Translations under genes and position numbers: made by a program
Part shown: in pieces, positions 51,141-58,701 of the stretch
Layout: each line of letters opens with the position of its first letter
Position numbering within the stretch: position 1 is the stretch's first letter
The notes under the pieces: generated by a model
Told to the model about the DNA's origin: nothing
Database searches by the model: none
The model's input: only the letters and a program-made list of their open reading frames with translations
Origin: JBFMCC01 sp037445635
GTDB taxonomy: Bacteria; Chloroflexota; Anaerolineae; Anaerolineales; Villigracilaceae
DNA: 64,000 nt
Direction: 5' to 3'
Assembly: GCA_037445635.1 (NCBI GenBank)
Contig: JBBIKC010000012.1
Coordinates: 9,111 to 73,110 of the forward strand

Positions 51141-52112
51141 ATGCCCGAAGTCTCCCTTGCCGAGTGGCGATCGTTTGTCGAGGCGCACCCCGACCTGCAT
51201 CTGTTGCAGACCGCGGAGTGGGGCGAGTTGAAGTCCGCCTTTGGCTGGGACGCGGTTCGGATTCTCTCTGGTGATGCAGGGATTCAAATCTTGTTTCGAA
51301 GACTACCGCTTGGCTTCACGATCGCCTATGCCCCAAAACCTTTCCAGGGGTTTGAACAGCTTTCGCGCGAAATAGATCTCGTCTGCCGCCGAAAGCGGGC
51401 TATCTTCTTAAAACTTGAACCCGACTCGTGGGAAAACGGTTTCATCCTTCATCCTTCATCCTTCATCCTTTCCAGGCATAACATTCAACCCCCTCGCACC
51501 CTCATCGTTGACCTGCGCGGAACAGAAGATGAAATCCTGGCGCGCATGAAACAGAAGACGCGCTATAACATCCGCCTGGCCGGGAAGAAGGGAGTCGCCG
51601 TCCGCGCCTGGGACGACATCCCCGCGTTCCACAAAATGCTGTTGGTCACGGGTGGGCGTGACAAATTCGGCGTTCATTCTCTCGAATATTATCGCCGCGC
51701 CTACGAGTTGTTTCACTCGGCGGGCATGTGCGAATTGCTGGTCGCGGAATACGAGGGCAGGCCCCTCGCCGCGCTGATGGTCTTCGCGCGCGGGCGGCGC
51801 GCCTGGTACGTCTATGGCGCGTCCAATGATGAGGAGCGGAATCGCATGCCGACCTACCTCCTGCAATGGGAGGCCATGCGCTGGGCGCGCTCCAAAGGCG
51901 CGGAAGAATACGATCTGTGGGGCGTCCCTGATGAGGAGGAAGAAACGCTGGAAGCCAATTTCGAATCCCGCCGGGATGGCTTGTGGGGCGTCTACCGCTT
52001 TAAGCGCGGCTTTGGCGGCGGGTTGAAACGCGCGGTACAGGCGCGCGACAGAGTTTACATGCCGCGGCTGTATCGTTTATATTTGTGGCGTTATGGCGGC
52101 GTCACAGAGTGA
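51141..52112 (+). CDS. FemAB-like peptidyltransferase (copy 1)
   Basis: The 323-residue protein has the double GNAT fold of FemX/FemAB transferases: opening HPDLHLLQTAEWGELKSAFG, the hallmark MKQKTRYNIRLAGKKGV, and PTYLLQWEAMRWARSKGAEE with YDLWGVPDEEEE. Such enzymes add amino acids from aminoacyl-tRNA to lipid II side chains, or act on other amines. Residues near 100-110 (ENGFILHPSSFILSRHN) are encoded by four 7-bp repeats and are absent from copy 2. It starts 3 bases after the dehydratase gene. Confidence 0.87.
   Translation: MPEVSLAEWRSFVEAHPDLHLLQTAEWGELKSAFGWDAVRILSGDAGIQILFRRLPLGFTIAYAPKPFQGFEQLSREIDLVCRRKRAIFLKLEPDSWENGFILHPSSFILSRHNIQPPRTLIVDLRGTEDEILARMKQKTRYNIRLAGKKGVAVRAWDDIPAFHKMLLVTGGRDKFGVHSLEYYRRAYELFHSAGMCELLVAEYEGRPLAALMVFARGRRAWYVYGASNDEERNRMPTYLLQWEAMRWARSKGAEEYDLWGVPDEEEETLEANFESRRDGLWGVYRFKRGFGGGLKRAVQARDRVYMPRLYRLYLWRYGGVTE
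51441..51468 (+). repeat. Heptanucleotide repeat (TTCATCC) x4 inside the FemAB-like gene
   Basis: Four perfect tandem copies of TTCATCC are read through the coding frame as FILHPSSFIL. Because 7 is not a multiple of 3, gain or loss of one unit would shift the frame. Confidence 0.9.
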
Positions 52113-52195
52113 CGATGTCTATTTGCCTTGCTCGGATTCCTGCTCCCCTTCGGCTTGCGCGCTGGATGCCGTCCTGGCACCGTTGAGACTGTCCA

Positions 52196-53341
52196 ATGCG
52201 ATCTCCCTGGAATCGGATTATCGCTTCATTGCCCAACCCTCACTTCCTCCAAACCTACGAATGGGAACAGGTGAAGGCGAAATATGGTTGGAGTCCGTTG
52301 TATGCTGTGTGGGGCGCGAACGGCGAATTCAAAGTTGAAAGCAATTCTGAAATTCTTTCTTCTTTCGCCTCTCCTGTTGTCGCGGCCGCGCTGATTCTAA
52401 AGAAGACCGTCCCGATTCGCGGCCTCGCGGCGAAATTGTCCATTCTCTACGCGCCGAAAGGTCCATTGCTGGATTGGAACAATACCGCTCTCCGCGCGCG
52501 CGTGCTGGACGATTTGCAATCCTTTGCGAAGAGACAGGGCGCGGTCTTCCTGAAAATTGACCCTGATCTCATCTTGGGAACCGGTATCCCGGGCAAGGAG
52601 GGTGCAGCCGAAGATGCCAAGGGACAGGCGGTCGCCTCCGAATTGAAGCGTAGAGGGTGGATGTTCTCTACGGATCAAATCCAATTCAGAAATACGGTTC
52701 TGGTTGACTTGTCTGCATCCGAAGAAGAGATGCTGGCGCGCATGAAGCAGAAGACGCGCTACAACATTCGCCTCGCCGAGAAGAAGGGTGTTGTGGTGCG
52801 TGTAGGCAGTATGGGGGATTTGCCAATGCTCTACAAAATGTATGCCGAGACTTCGGTCCGCGACGGCTTTGTAATTCGAGAAGAAAGTTATTATCGAACT
52901 GTCTGGCAGACCTTCCTGCAACCTTCCAACTTGCCAGCCTGCCAACCGCTCATTGCCGAAGTGGACGGTCAGCCCGTGGCCGCGCTGTTTCTCTTTATGT
53001 TTGCGGGCCGCGCATATTACGTCTATGGCATGTCGCGCGACGCGCACCGCGAAAAAATGCCGACCTATCTCTTGCAATGGGAAGCCATGAAGCGCGCTAA
53101 ATCCGCGGGCTGCACGGTCTATGATCTGTGGGGCGCGCCCGAGGAATTCAACGAAAGCGATACGTTGTGGGGCGTCTATCGTTTCAAGGAGGGACTCGGC
53201 GGCCGCGTCGTCCGTACCCTCGGTGCGTGGGACTTCGCGCCGAACAAACTCTGGTACAAAATGTATGCCGAGGTCATGCCGCGCCTGTTGGACATCATGC
53301 GCTGGCGCGGACGGGCGCGCACGCGCCGGGCAGTGGAGTAG
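52196..53341 (+). CDS. FemAB-like peptidyltransferase (copy 2)
   Basis: The 381-residue paralogue of the preceding gene shares PNPHFLQTYEWEQVKAKYGW, the identical core MKQKTRYNIRLAEKKGV, and PTYLLQWEAMKRAKSAGC then VYDLWGAPEEF. It is about 60 residues longer, mainly in the middle. ATG 52196 aligns with the start of copy 1. Two copies suggest successive additions to a wall cross-bridge, as in FemA/FemB (inference). A short CTTCCAAC-type repeat encodes QPSNLPACQPL near residue 242. It lies 83 bases after copy 1. Confidence 0.87.
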   Translation: MRSPWNRIIASLPNPHFLQTYEWEQVKAKYGWSPLYAVWGANGEFKVESNSEILSSFASPVVAAALILKKTVPIRGLAAKLSILYAPKGPLLDWNNTALRARVLDDLQSFAKRQGAVFLKIDPDLILGTGIPGKEGAAEDAKGQAVASELKRRGWMFSTDQIQFRNTVLVDLSASEEEMLARMKQKTRYNIRLAEKKGVVVRVGSMGDLPMLYKMYAETSVRDGFVIREESYYRTVWQTFLQPSNLPACQPLIAEVDGQPVAALFLFMFAGRAYYVYGMSRDAHREKMPTYLLQWEAMKRAKSAGCTVYDLWGAPEEFNESDTLWGVYRFKEGLGGRVVRTLGAWDFAPNKLWYKMYAEVMPRLLDIMRWRGRARTRRAVE

Positions 53342-53347
53342 AACACA

Positions 53348-54460
53348 ATGAAAATATCCTCTCTCACCCTCACCCATCTCCGTATGCCTCTCGTCTCGCC
53401 GTTCGAGACCTCCTTTGGCCGCCAGAGCGAGCGCGACTGCATCCTCGTCACCCTTCGCGCCGACGGCTTGACAGGCTACGGCGAATGTGTCGCCGACCGC
53501 GCCCCGGGCTATTCGTACGAGACCAGCGGCACTGCCTGGCACGTCTTGAAGGATTTCATCGCACCGCTGATTTTGGGACAGGAGGTCACTGATGCTCTCG
53601 ACTTCCAGCGCCGCGTGGACGGTATCCGCGGACACAACCTCGCCAAGGCGGGCGTCGAGATGGCGGTCTGGGATCTGCTCGGCAAGCGCGAGGGCAAATC
53701 CCTGCGCGAACTCTTCGGCGGCGCGCGCACCAAAGTCGAGGTGGGAGTCTCGGTCGGGTTGCAGGAATCGCCCGAGGTCCTGGTGCGAACCGTGAATGAT
53801 TACGTCGAGTCTGGCTATGCGCGCGTCAAGTTGAAGATCAAGCCGGGCCGCGACGTGGACGATGCGTCCGCGGTGCGCCGCGCCTTCCCGAATCTGCGTT
53901 TGCAGGTGGACGCCAACTCAGCCTACTCGCTCGAATCGGCTCAGGGTCTCAAGCCGCTGGATGATTTGAATTTGCTGTTGATTGAACAACCGCTTTTTGA
54001 AGACGACATCTGGGAACATCACAAATTGCAAAAGCAATTCCGCACGCCGATCTGCCTCGACGAAAGCATCGTATCGCCGCGCCACGCGCGCTACGCGCTG
54101 GAAATGCAGGCCTGTCGCATCATCAACATCAAGGCCGGGCGGCTGGGCGGTCTGAGCCAGGCGCTGGCTGTTCACGAGCTGTGCCGCGGCGCGGGCGTGC
54201 CGGTCTGGTGCGGCGGAATGCTCGAGACGGGCGTCGGCCGCGCTTCCAATCTCGCGCTGGCGGCGCTCCCCGGCTTCACCCTGCCGGGCGATATCTCCGC
54301 CTCCGACCGTTATTACGCGCTCGACATTACCAGCGAGCGCTTCGTCCTGAACCCCGATAGTACAATTGACGTCCCCTCCGCGCCCGGGCTTGGCGTTACA
54401 ATCAACCCGCCTGCTTTGAAACAGTTTACGGTTGATGAGGTCAGCCTGAAGCCCGAATGA
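53348..54460 (+). CDS. menC: Enolase-superfamily o-succinylbenzoate synthase / N-acylamino acid racemase
   Basis: The 370-residue protein has the capping domain (VSPFETSFGRQSERD; GYGECVADRAPGYS) and a TIM barrel with the full MenC/NSAR residue set: Lys161-x-Lys163, Asp188 (QVDANSAY), Glu213 (LLIEQPL), Asp238 (CLDESI) and Lys262 (NIKAGRLGG). The spacing near 25 is exact. It may make o-succinylbenzoate for menaquinone or racemise N-acyl amino acids; no other men gene is nearby, and the wall-enzyme context makes an amino acid role worth considering. It overlaps the next gene by 4 bases. Confidence 0.8.
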   Translation: MKISSLTLTHLRMPLVSPFETSFGRQSERDCILVTLRADGLTGYGECVADRAPGYSYETSGTAWHVLKDFIAPLILGQEVTDALDFQRRVDGIRGHNLAKAGVEMAVWDLLGKREGKSLRELFGGARTKVEVGVSVGLQESPEVLVRTVNDYVESGYARVKLKIKPGRDVDDASAVRRAFPNLRLQVDANSAYSLESAQGLKPLDDLNLLLIEQPLFEDDIWEHHKLQKQFRTPICLDESIVSPRHARYALEMQACRIINIKAGRLGGLSQALAVHELCRGAGVPVWCGGMLETGVGRASNLALAALPGFTLPGDISASDRYYALDITSERFVLNPDSTIDVPSAPGLGVTINPPALKQFTVDEVSLKPE

Positions 54461-56190
54461 TCCTGACGCCATTTCGCCGATTCCTGTTTTTCGCCTCCTG
54501 CTTTTTGTTCTTTCTTTCGGCCTGTCTGCCTACGCCGAATCTCTTCGGCGCGCCGCCGCCCAGGCCGACGAGCCCCTTCCCCGCGCAGTTTCCGACCGCA
54601 TCGCCTGCATCCGCGGAAATGCCTATCGTTCCACCCACACTCACTTCCGCGCCGCCCTTGACTTTGTGGATTGGCGAGTCACTGCCGCCCATCCTGCGCG
54701 CCGAGGCCGAGGCGTGGGGGCTTCCGCCCGCGCCGAGTCCTGATTCTGCCATGTTGGTACTCGACGCCTCGCTCATGCCTCATTCTGTCAATGCTCAATG
54801 GATTTATGCACTGGTCGCGCCCTTCCCGACCGTGGCCGACGGCGTGACGCTGGACGAATTGAAACAAACATGGGGCGGCGCTTCTGCCGGACCCTTCGCC
54901 GGGCGGCCGTTATGGATGGCGGAGTCCACCCTCGCTGCGTTCACCGCGCGGTGGGGCGTGCCGGCCCCGGGGTCCGTGCGGACCGCGCCCGCGGACGAAC
55001 TGCTCGCCGCGGCCTGGAGCGACATGCCCTCCTGGGCCATCATCCCCTTCGAGGAGGTCGAGCCGCGCTGGAAAGTGTTAACCGTGGACGGGCAGTCTCC
55101 TCTGCGCAAAGATTTCAAAGACTGGGATTATCCCCTGCAGGTCACCTTTACCCTCACGAACCTTCAGCCCGCTAACCTTCAACCTTCAAACCTTCCAGCC
55201 TTCCAACTTTCAACTACCAATCGTGACCCCTCCAGACTCACCACGGTTTTGATGACCGGCGTCACCGCGCTGGTGCGCGCCACGGCGTACACGATGAACG
55301 TGAAGGGCGTGTTGTATCCCGGCGAAGCCGTGCGTGACTGGCTGCGCGAGGCCGACATCGCCCACATCAGCAATGAAATTCCCTTCTATGGCGGCTGTCC
55401 CAGCCCCGACCCGGGGCAGGACGCGCTCGTCTTTTGCAGCGACCCGCGTTACATTGACTTGCTGACCGATCTCGGCACCGACGTGGTGGAACTGACCGGC
55501 AACCACTTTGCGGATTACGGCGCGAACGCCATGTTCGAAACACTGGCGATCTACAACGAAAAGGGGATTCCCTACTACGGCGGCGGCGCGGATGCGGAGG
55601 ATGCCCGCAAGCCGTTGTTGCTGGAGGTCAATGGGAACAAGATCGCCTTCATCGGATGCAACAAGCCCGACACCGGCGCGTATCCCACCGCCACCGCCAC
55701 CCGTCCCGGCGCCGCCGCCTGCGATTACGATTACATGACCGCGCAGATCGAGTCCTTGCGGGCGCGGGGCTATTTCCCGATCGTGACGTTCCAATATGTC
55801 GAAACGGATGTTCACCAGCCGTTCGAACAGCAGGTGCAGGACTTTCGCCTCATGGCTCAGGCCGGCGCGCAGATCGTCAGCGGCAGTCAGGCGCACCTGC
55901 CGCAGGTGATGGAGTTTTACGAGGGCGCATTCATTCATTACGGTCTGGGCAATCTTTTCTTCGACCAGATGGGCTTGCCCGGCGCGGGCAGTCCCAAACA
56001 GCGCGAGTTCCTCGACCGCCATGTCTTTTATGATGGCCGTTATCTCGGCGTGGAATTACTCACGACCCTGCTCGAAGATTTTGCGCGCCCGCGCCCGATG
56101 ACGCCCGAGGAGCGTGCCGCTTTCCTCGATTTCTATTTCTCCGAAAGCGACTGGTCCTCCGCACTCACAGCCTACCCATCAAAGCCTTGA
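54457..56190 (+). CDS. CapA-family lipoprotein (copy 1)
   Basis: The 577-residue protein begins with a lipoprotein signal (FFLSACLPT; Cys at about 25) and a Pro/Thr-rich linker. Residues 65-230 form an N-terminal domain, and from about 258 the CapA (PGA_cap) metallophosphoesterase-like domain follows: LMTGVTALVRATAY, HISNEIPFYGGC, DVVELTGNHFADYG, and IVSGSQAHLPQVMEF with IHYGLGNLFFDQM. The family is linked to poly-gamma-glutamate capsule but its reaction is unproven. A 176-bp tract is identical to copy 2. A CTTCAACCTT-rich repeat encodes NLQPANLQPSNLPAFQLS. Confidence 0.85.
   Translation: MILTPFRRFLFFASCFLFFLSACLPTPNLFGAPPPRPTSPFPAQFPTASPASAEMPIVPPTLTSAPPLTLWIGESLPPILRAEAEAWGLPPAPSPDSAMLVLDASLMPHSVNAQWIYALVAPFPTVADGVTLDELKQTWGGASAGPFAGRPLWMAESTLAAFTARWGVPAPGSVRTAPADELLAAAWSDMPSWAIIPFEEVEPRWKVLTVDGQSPLRKDFKDWDYPLQVTFTLTNLQPANLQPSNLPAFQLSTTNRDPSRLTTVLMTGVTALVRATAYTMNVKGVLYPGEAVRDWLREADIAHISNEIPFYGGCPSPDPGQDALVFCSDPRYIDLLTDLGTDVVELTGNHFADYGANAMFETLAIYNEKGIPYYGGGADAEDARKPLLLEVNGNKIAFIGCNKPDTGAYPTATATRPGAAACDYDYMTAQIESLRARGYFPIVTFQYVETDVHQPFEQQVQDFRLMAQAGAQIVSGSQAHLPQVMEFYEGAFIHYGLGNLFFDQMGLPGAGSPKQREFLDRHVFYDGRYLGVELLTTLLEDFARPRPMTPEERAAFLDFYFSESDWSSALTAYPSKP
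54871..55046 (+). repeat. 176-bp tract identical to capA copy 2
   Basis: It is identical base for base to 56552-56727, while sequence on both sides differs at many positions, including silent ones. This is the pattern expected of recent gene conversion. Confidence 0.9.
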
Positions 56191-56194
56191 TTCC

Positions 56195-57967
56195 ATGAAG
56201 CCTTCAACGCGTATTTTCATCGCAGCCGTTTGCGCCCTGTGGATTTTCTCTGCCTGTGCGCCGCAGACTGACGTGACCGAAACTCCCGTTCCAACTGCTG
56301 CGCCGACGGCCACCTCCACGCCCGCGCCATTGACCCTGTGGCTGGGCCCGTCCCTGCCGCCTGCGTTACGCGCCGAGGCTGAATCGTGGGGGATTCCCAT
56401 CGTCTCCGATCCCGCTCTCGCCAGCCTGCGCTTCGACGCGGCCAATCCTCAATCGCAGATCGAAAATCTAAAATCAAATTGGATCTATGCCCTTGCCGCG
56501 CCCTTCCCGACCGTGACCGACGGCGTGACTCTCGATGAGTTGAAACAAGCCTGGGGCGGCGCTTCTGCCGGACCCTTCGCCGGGCGGCCGTTATGGATGG
56601 CGGAGTCCACCCTCGCTGCGTTCACCGCGCGGTGGGGCGTGCCGGCCCCGGGGTCCGTGCGGACCGCGCCCGCGGACGAACTGCTCGCCGCGGCCTGGAG
56701 CGACATGCCCTCCTGGGCCATCATCCCATTCGAGGAGATTCAGCCGCGCTGGAAAGTCTTGATGATTGACGGCCAGTCTCCCATCCACAAGGATTTCGAC
56801 GCATCAACCTATCCTCTGCAAATCACCTTCGTCCTTGAACAGATTCAACCTTCCAATCTTCCAACCTTCAACTTTTCAACTACGAACCGCGACCCATCCA
56901 AACTCACCACCGTCATTCTGACCGGCGTCACGGCATTAGTGCGCGGCACCGCGTACATCATGGAGAAGAAGGGAATTACCTATCCCGCCCAGCACATCCG
57001 TGACCTTCTGCGCGGCGCGGACATCACCCACATCAGCAACGAGGTCCCGTTTTACGATCGCTGTCCGTTTCCAAACCCGAATTACAAGGGCTTCATTTTT
57101 TGCAGTAACACGCGCTACATCGAATTGTTCGAAGATGTCGGCGCGGACGTGATCGAACTGACCGGCGACCACTTCGACAATTACGGCTACCAGGCCATGC
57201 GGGATACCACCGCGCTGTACCGCGATAAGGGGATGCTGTATTACGGCGGCGGCGACAACCTGGAAGATGCGAAGAAACCGCTGTTGATCGAAAACAACGG
57301 CAACAGGATTGCCTTCATCGGCTGTAACTCGAAGCCCGACGAGTTCTATCCCAAGGCGACCGACTCGCGCCCCGGCCCCGCTCCCTGTGACCGCGCCTAC
57401 ATGGTTGAGCAGATTCGCTCGTTGACCGCCGAAGGATATCTGGTCATTGCAACCTTTCAACATTACGAGAACTATTCCGCCTCTCCCAATGTCCTCGCGC
57501 CCGAGGACTTTCGCATGATGGCCGAGGCCGGCGCGGCTGTGGTCAGCGGCAGTCAGGCGCACTATCCGCAGAGCATGGAATTCTACGACAACGACTCATT
57601 CATTCATTACGGTCTCGGCAATCTGTTCTTCGACCAGATGTATTACAACCTGCCCGATGGCTCCGTCACGTTCAATACGCGCCTCGAGTTCCTCGACCGC
57701 CATGTGTTCTACGATGGACGGTATCTGGGCGTGGAAATTTTTACCAACGTGCTGGAGGATTTCGCCGGCCCGCGCCCGATGACTCCCGCCGAGCGCGTGG
57801 GATTTCTCTCGGAATATTTTTATTACAGCGGCTGGATCGGCCTGACTCCCACTCCCGTGCCATCGCCGACACTGACCCTCACTCCGCTTGCCATCCCCAC
57901 CTTCGCCGGGACTCCTCAATGGACTCCCCCGCCCACTCCGCAGCCGACTCTCACCCCCGAGCCTTGA
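56195..57967 (+). CDS. CapA-family lipoprotein (copy 2)
   Basis: ATG 56195 is 4 bases after the copy 1 stop and starts a proper lipoprotein signal (ALWIFSACAPQ). The 590-residue product has the same plan as copy 1: linker, N-terminal domain, then the CapA domain with VILTGVTALVRGTAY, HISNEVPFYDRC, VIELTGDHFDNYG, VVSGSQAHYPQSMEF and IHYGLGNLFFDQM. It adds a C-terminal Pro/Thr tail of about 40 residues. Segments PQSQIENLKSN and QIQPSNLPTFNFS are written by short dispersed repeats. Probable surface role in anionic polymer handling; substrate unknown. Confidence 0.85.
   Translation: MKPSTRIFIAAVCALWIFSACAPQTDVTETPVPTAAPTATSTPAPLTLWLGPSLPPALRAEAESWGIPIVSDPALASLRFDAANPQSQIENLKSNWIYALAAPFPTVTDGVTLDELKQAWGGASAGPFAGRPLWMAESTLAAFTARWGVPAPGSVRTAPADELLAAAWSDMPSWAIIPFEEIQPRWKVLMIDGQSPIHKDFDASTYPLQITFVLEQIQPSNLPTFNFSTTNRDPSKLTTVILTGVTALVRGTAYIMEKKGITYPAQHIRDLLRGADITHISNEVPFYDRCPFPNPNYKGFIFCSNTRYIELFEDVGADVIELTGDHFDNYGYQAMRDTTALYRDKGMLYYGGGDNLEDAKKPLLIENNGNRIAFIGCNSKPDEFYPKATDSRPGPAPCDRAYMVEQIRSLTAEGYLVIATFQHYENYSASPNVLAPEDFRMMAEAGAAVVSGSQAHYPQSMEFYDNDSFIHYGLGNLFFDQMYYNLPDGSVTFNTRLEFLDRHVFYDGRYLGVEIFTNVLEDFAGPRPMTPAERVGFLSEYFYYSGWIGLTPTPVPSPTLTLTPLAIPTFAGTPQWTPPPTPQPTLTPEP
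56552..56727 (+). repeat. 176-bp tract identical to capA copy 1
   Basis: This is the partner of 54871-55046. The first mismatches are immediately outside these limits. Confidence 0.9.
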
Positions 57968-57994
57968 CTCTTCTGTACCGGTCTCGAACTTCCC

Positions 57995-58061
57995 AAATCG
58001 AAACCCGAATATCGAATACCGAATATCAAATCCCGAATATCGAATATCGAGAACCGAATCC
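57995..58061. repeat. Tandem CGAATATCGAATA-type repeat
   Basis: Variants of CGAATATCGAATA and CGAATATCAAATC recur six or more times between the capA copy 2 stop and the zinc-ribbon gene. The type belongs to a known class of short degenerate intergenic repeats, and any open frame across it yields EYRISN-like peptides. Confidence 0.7.
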
Positions 58062-58063
58062 CG

Positions 58064-58237
58064 TCAATCGAAATAAATATTCAAATCCGAGCAATCGAAG
58101 CGATTCCCGCAATTGGGACAAGTCACCTTGCAACTCTTCTCGCGCATCTCGCTCCCGCAGCGGTCGCAAATATAGACTTGCTGCTTCTGAGCATCCTGCT
58201 CTTTTTGCTTTTCGTCTGAATTATTTTTCTCGTTCAT
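58064..58237 (-). CDS. Small zinc-ribbon protein
   Basis: ATG 58237 overlaps the upstream gene stop (ATGA) and is preferred to an ATG 12 bases earlier. The 57-residue protein has a charged, Gln/Glu/Lys-rich first part, then a zinc ribbon with two CxxC knuckles (ICDRCG and CPNCG). It may bind nucleic acid or a partner protein. It is co-translated with the DUF309 gene. I do not recognise a named family. Confidence 0.72.
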   Translation of the reverse strand: MNEKNNSDEKQKEQDAQKQQVYICDRCGSEMREKSCKVTCPNCGNRFDCSDLNIYFD

Positions 58238-58629
58238 TTCACTTTCCATTGTACAGGCTTCAACAGCGACAAGTCAAACTCGCCGAGGCGTTGCGGCCCC
58301 AATCGCATCACCTCATTCATGACCATTTTCAAATCCTGCCTCAGCCTTTCCACATCCACGCCGCGACAGGTTGCGGGCCAGCGATTCAGCCACTTCATGC
58401 ATCGTCCATACACCTTGACCGCCCCGGCGTAATTCGCGCGCCTCACATGTAAATACACCACTGCCGCCTGCAAAATCCCGCGATACAACTCGCGCACCGC
58501 GCTCGTCTCCTCGCGCCAGGCCAGTTCCAGCGCCTCGTGCGCCTCGAAGTATTGTCCCTCGGCGAAGAGATGCAGCCCTTCGATTGCTTGAGGATGAAGC
58601 GGGCCCTCACAATCTTGTGCCTGAACCAT
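58234..58629 (-). CDS. DUF309 domain protein
   Basis: The 131-residue protein has the DUF309 signature: GLHLFAEGQYFEAHEALEL then WREETSAVRELYRGILQAAV. It is all-helical and cytosolic; no function is established for the family. TGA-TATACT lies 6 bases before ATG 58629, so the mRNA is probably leaderless. It is coupled to the zinc-ribbon gene downstream. It is divergent from the DUF4129 gene, with 72 bases between starts that hold both promoters. Confidence 0.88.
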   Translation of the reverse strand: MVQAQDCEGPLHPQAIEGLHLFAEGQYFEAHEALELAWREETSAVRELYRGILQAAVVYLHVRRANYAGAVKVYGRCMKWLNRWPATCRGVDVERLRQDLKMVMNEVMRLGPQRLGEFDLSLLKPVQWKVK

Positions 58630-58635
58630 GCGGGC

Positions 58636-58644
58636 AGTATATCA
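58636..58644 (-). promoter_or_regulatory. Extended -10 promoter of the DUF309 gene
   Basis: TGA-TATACT on the minus strand ends 6 bases before ATG 58629. No ribosome binding site is present. Confidence 0.5.
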
Positions 58645-58683
58645 GACCGATTAATTCTGCGGCGAAAATCCCCTTCAGTCGGG

Positions 58684-58692
58684 TGGTAAAAT
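58684..58692 (+). promoter_or_regulatory. Extended -10 promoter of the DUF4129 operon
   Basis: TGG-TAAAAT ends 9 bases before ATG 58702, with no Shine-Dalgarno sequence between. It should drive the whole DUF4129-MoxR cluster. Confidence 0.5.
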
Positions 58693-58701
58693 TCAACCAT
58701 C

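Noticed and set aside
57919..58452. A 177-codon frame across the capA copy 2 end and the CGAATATC repeats
   Set aside because: It consists of repeat-derived peptide and sequence opposite the DUF309 and zinc-ribbon genes.
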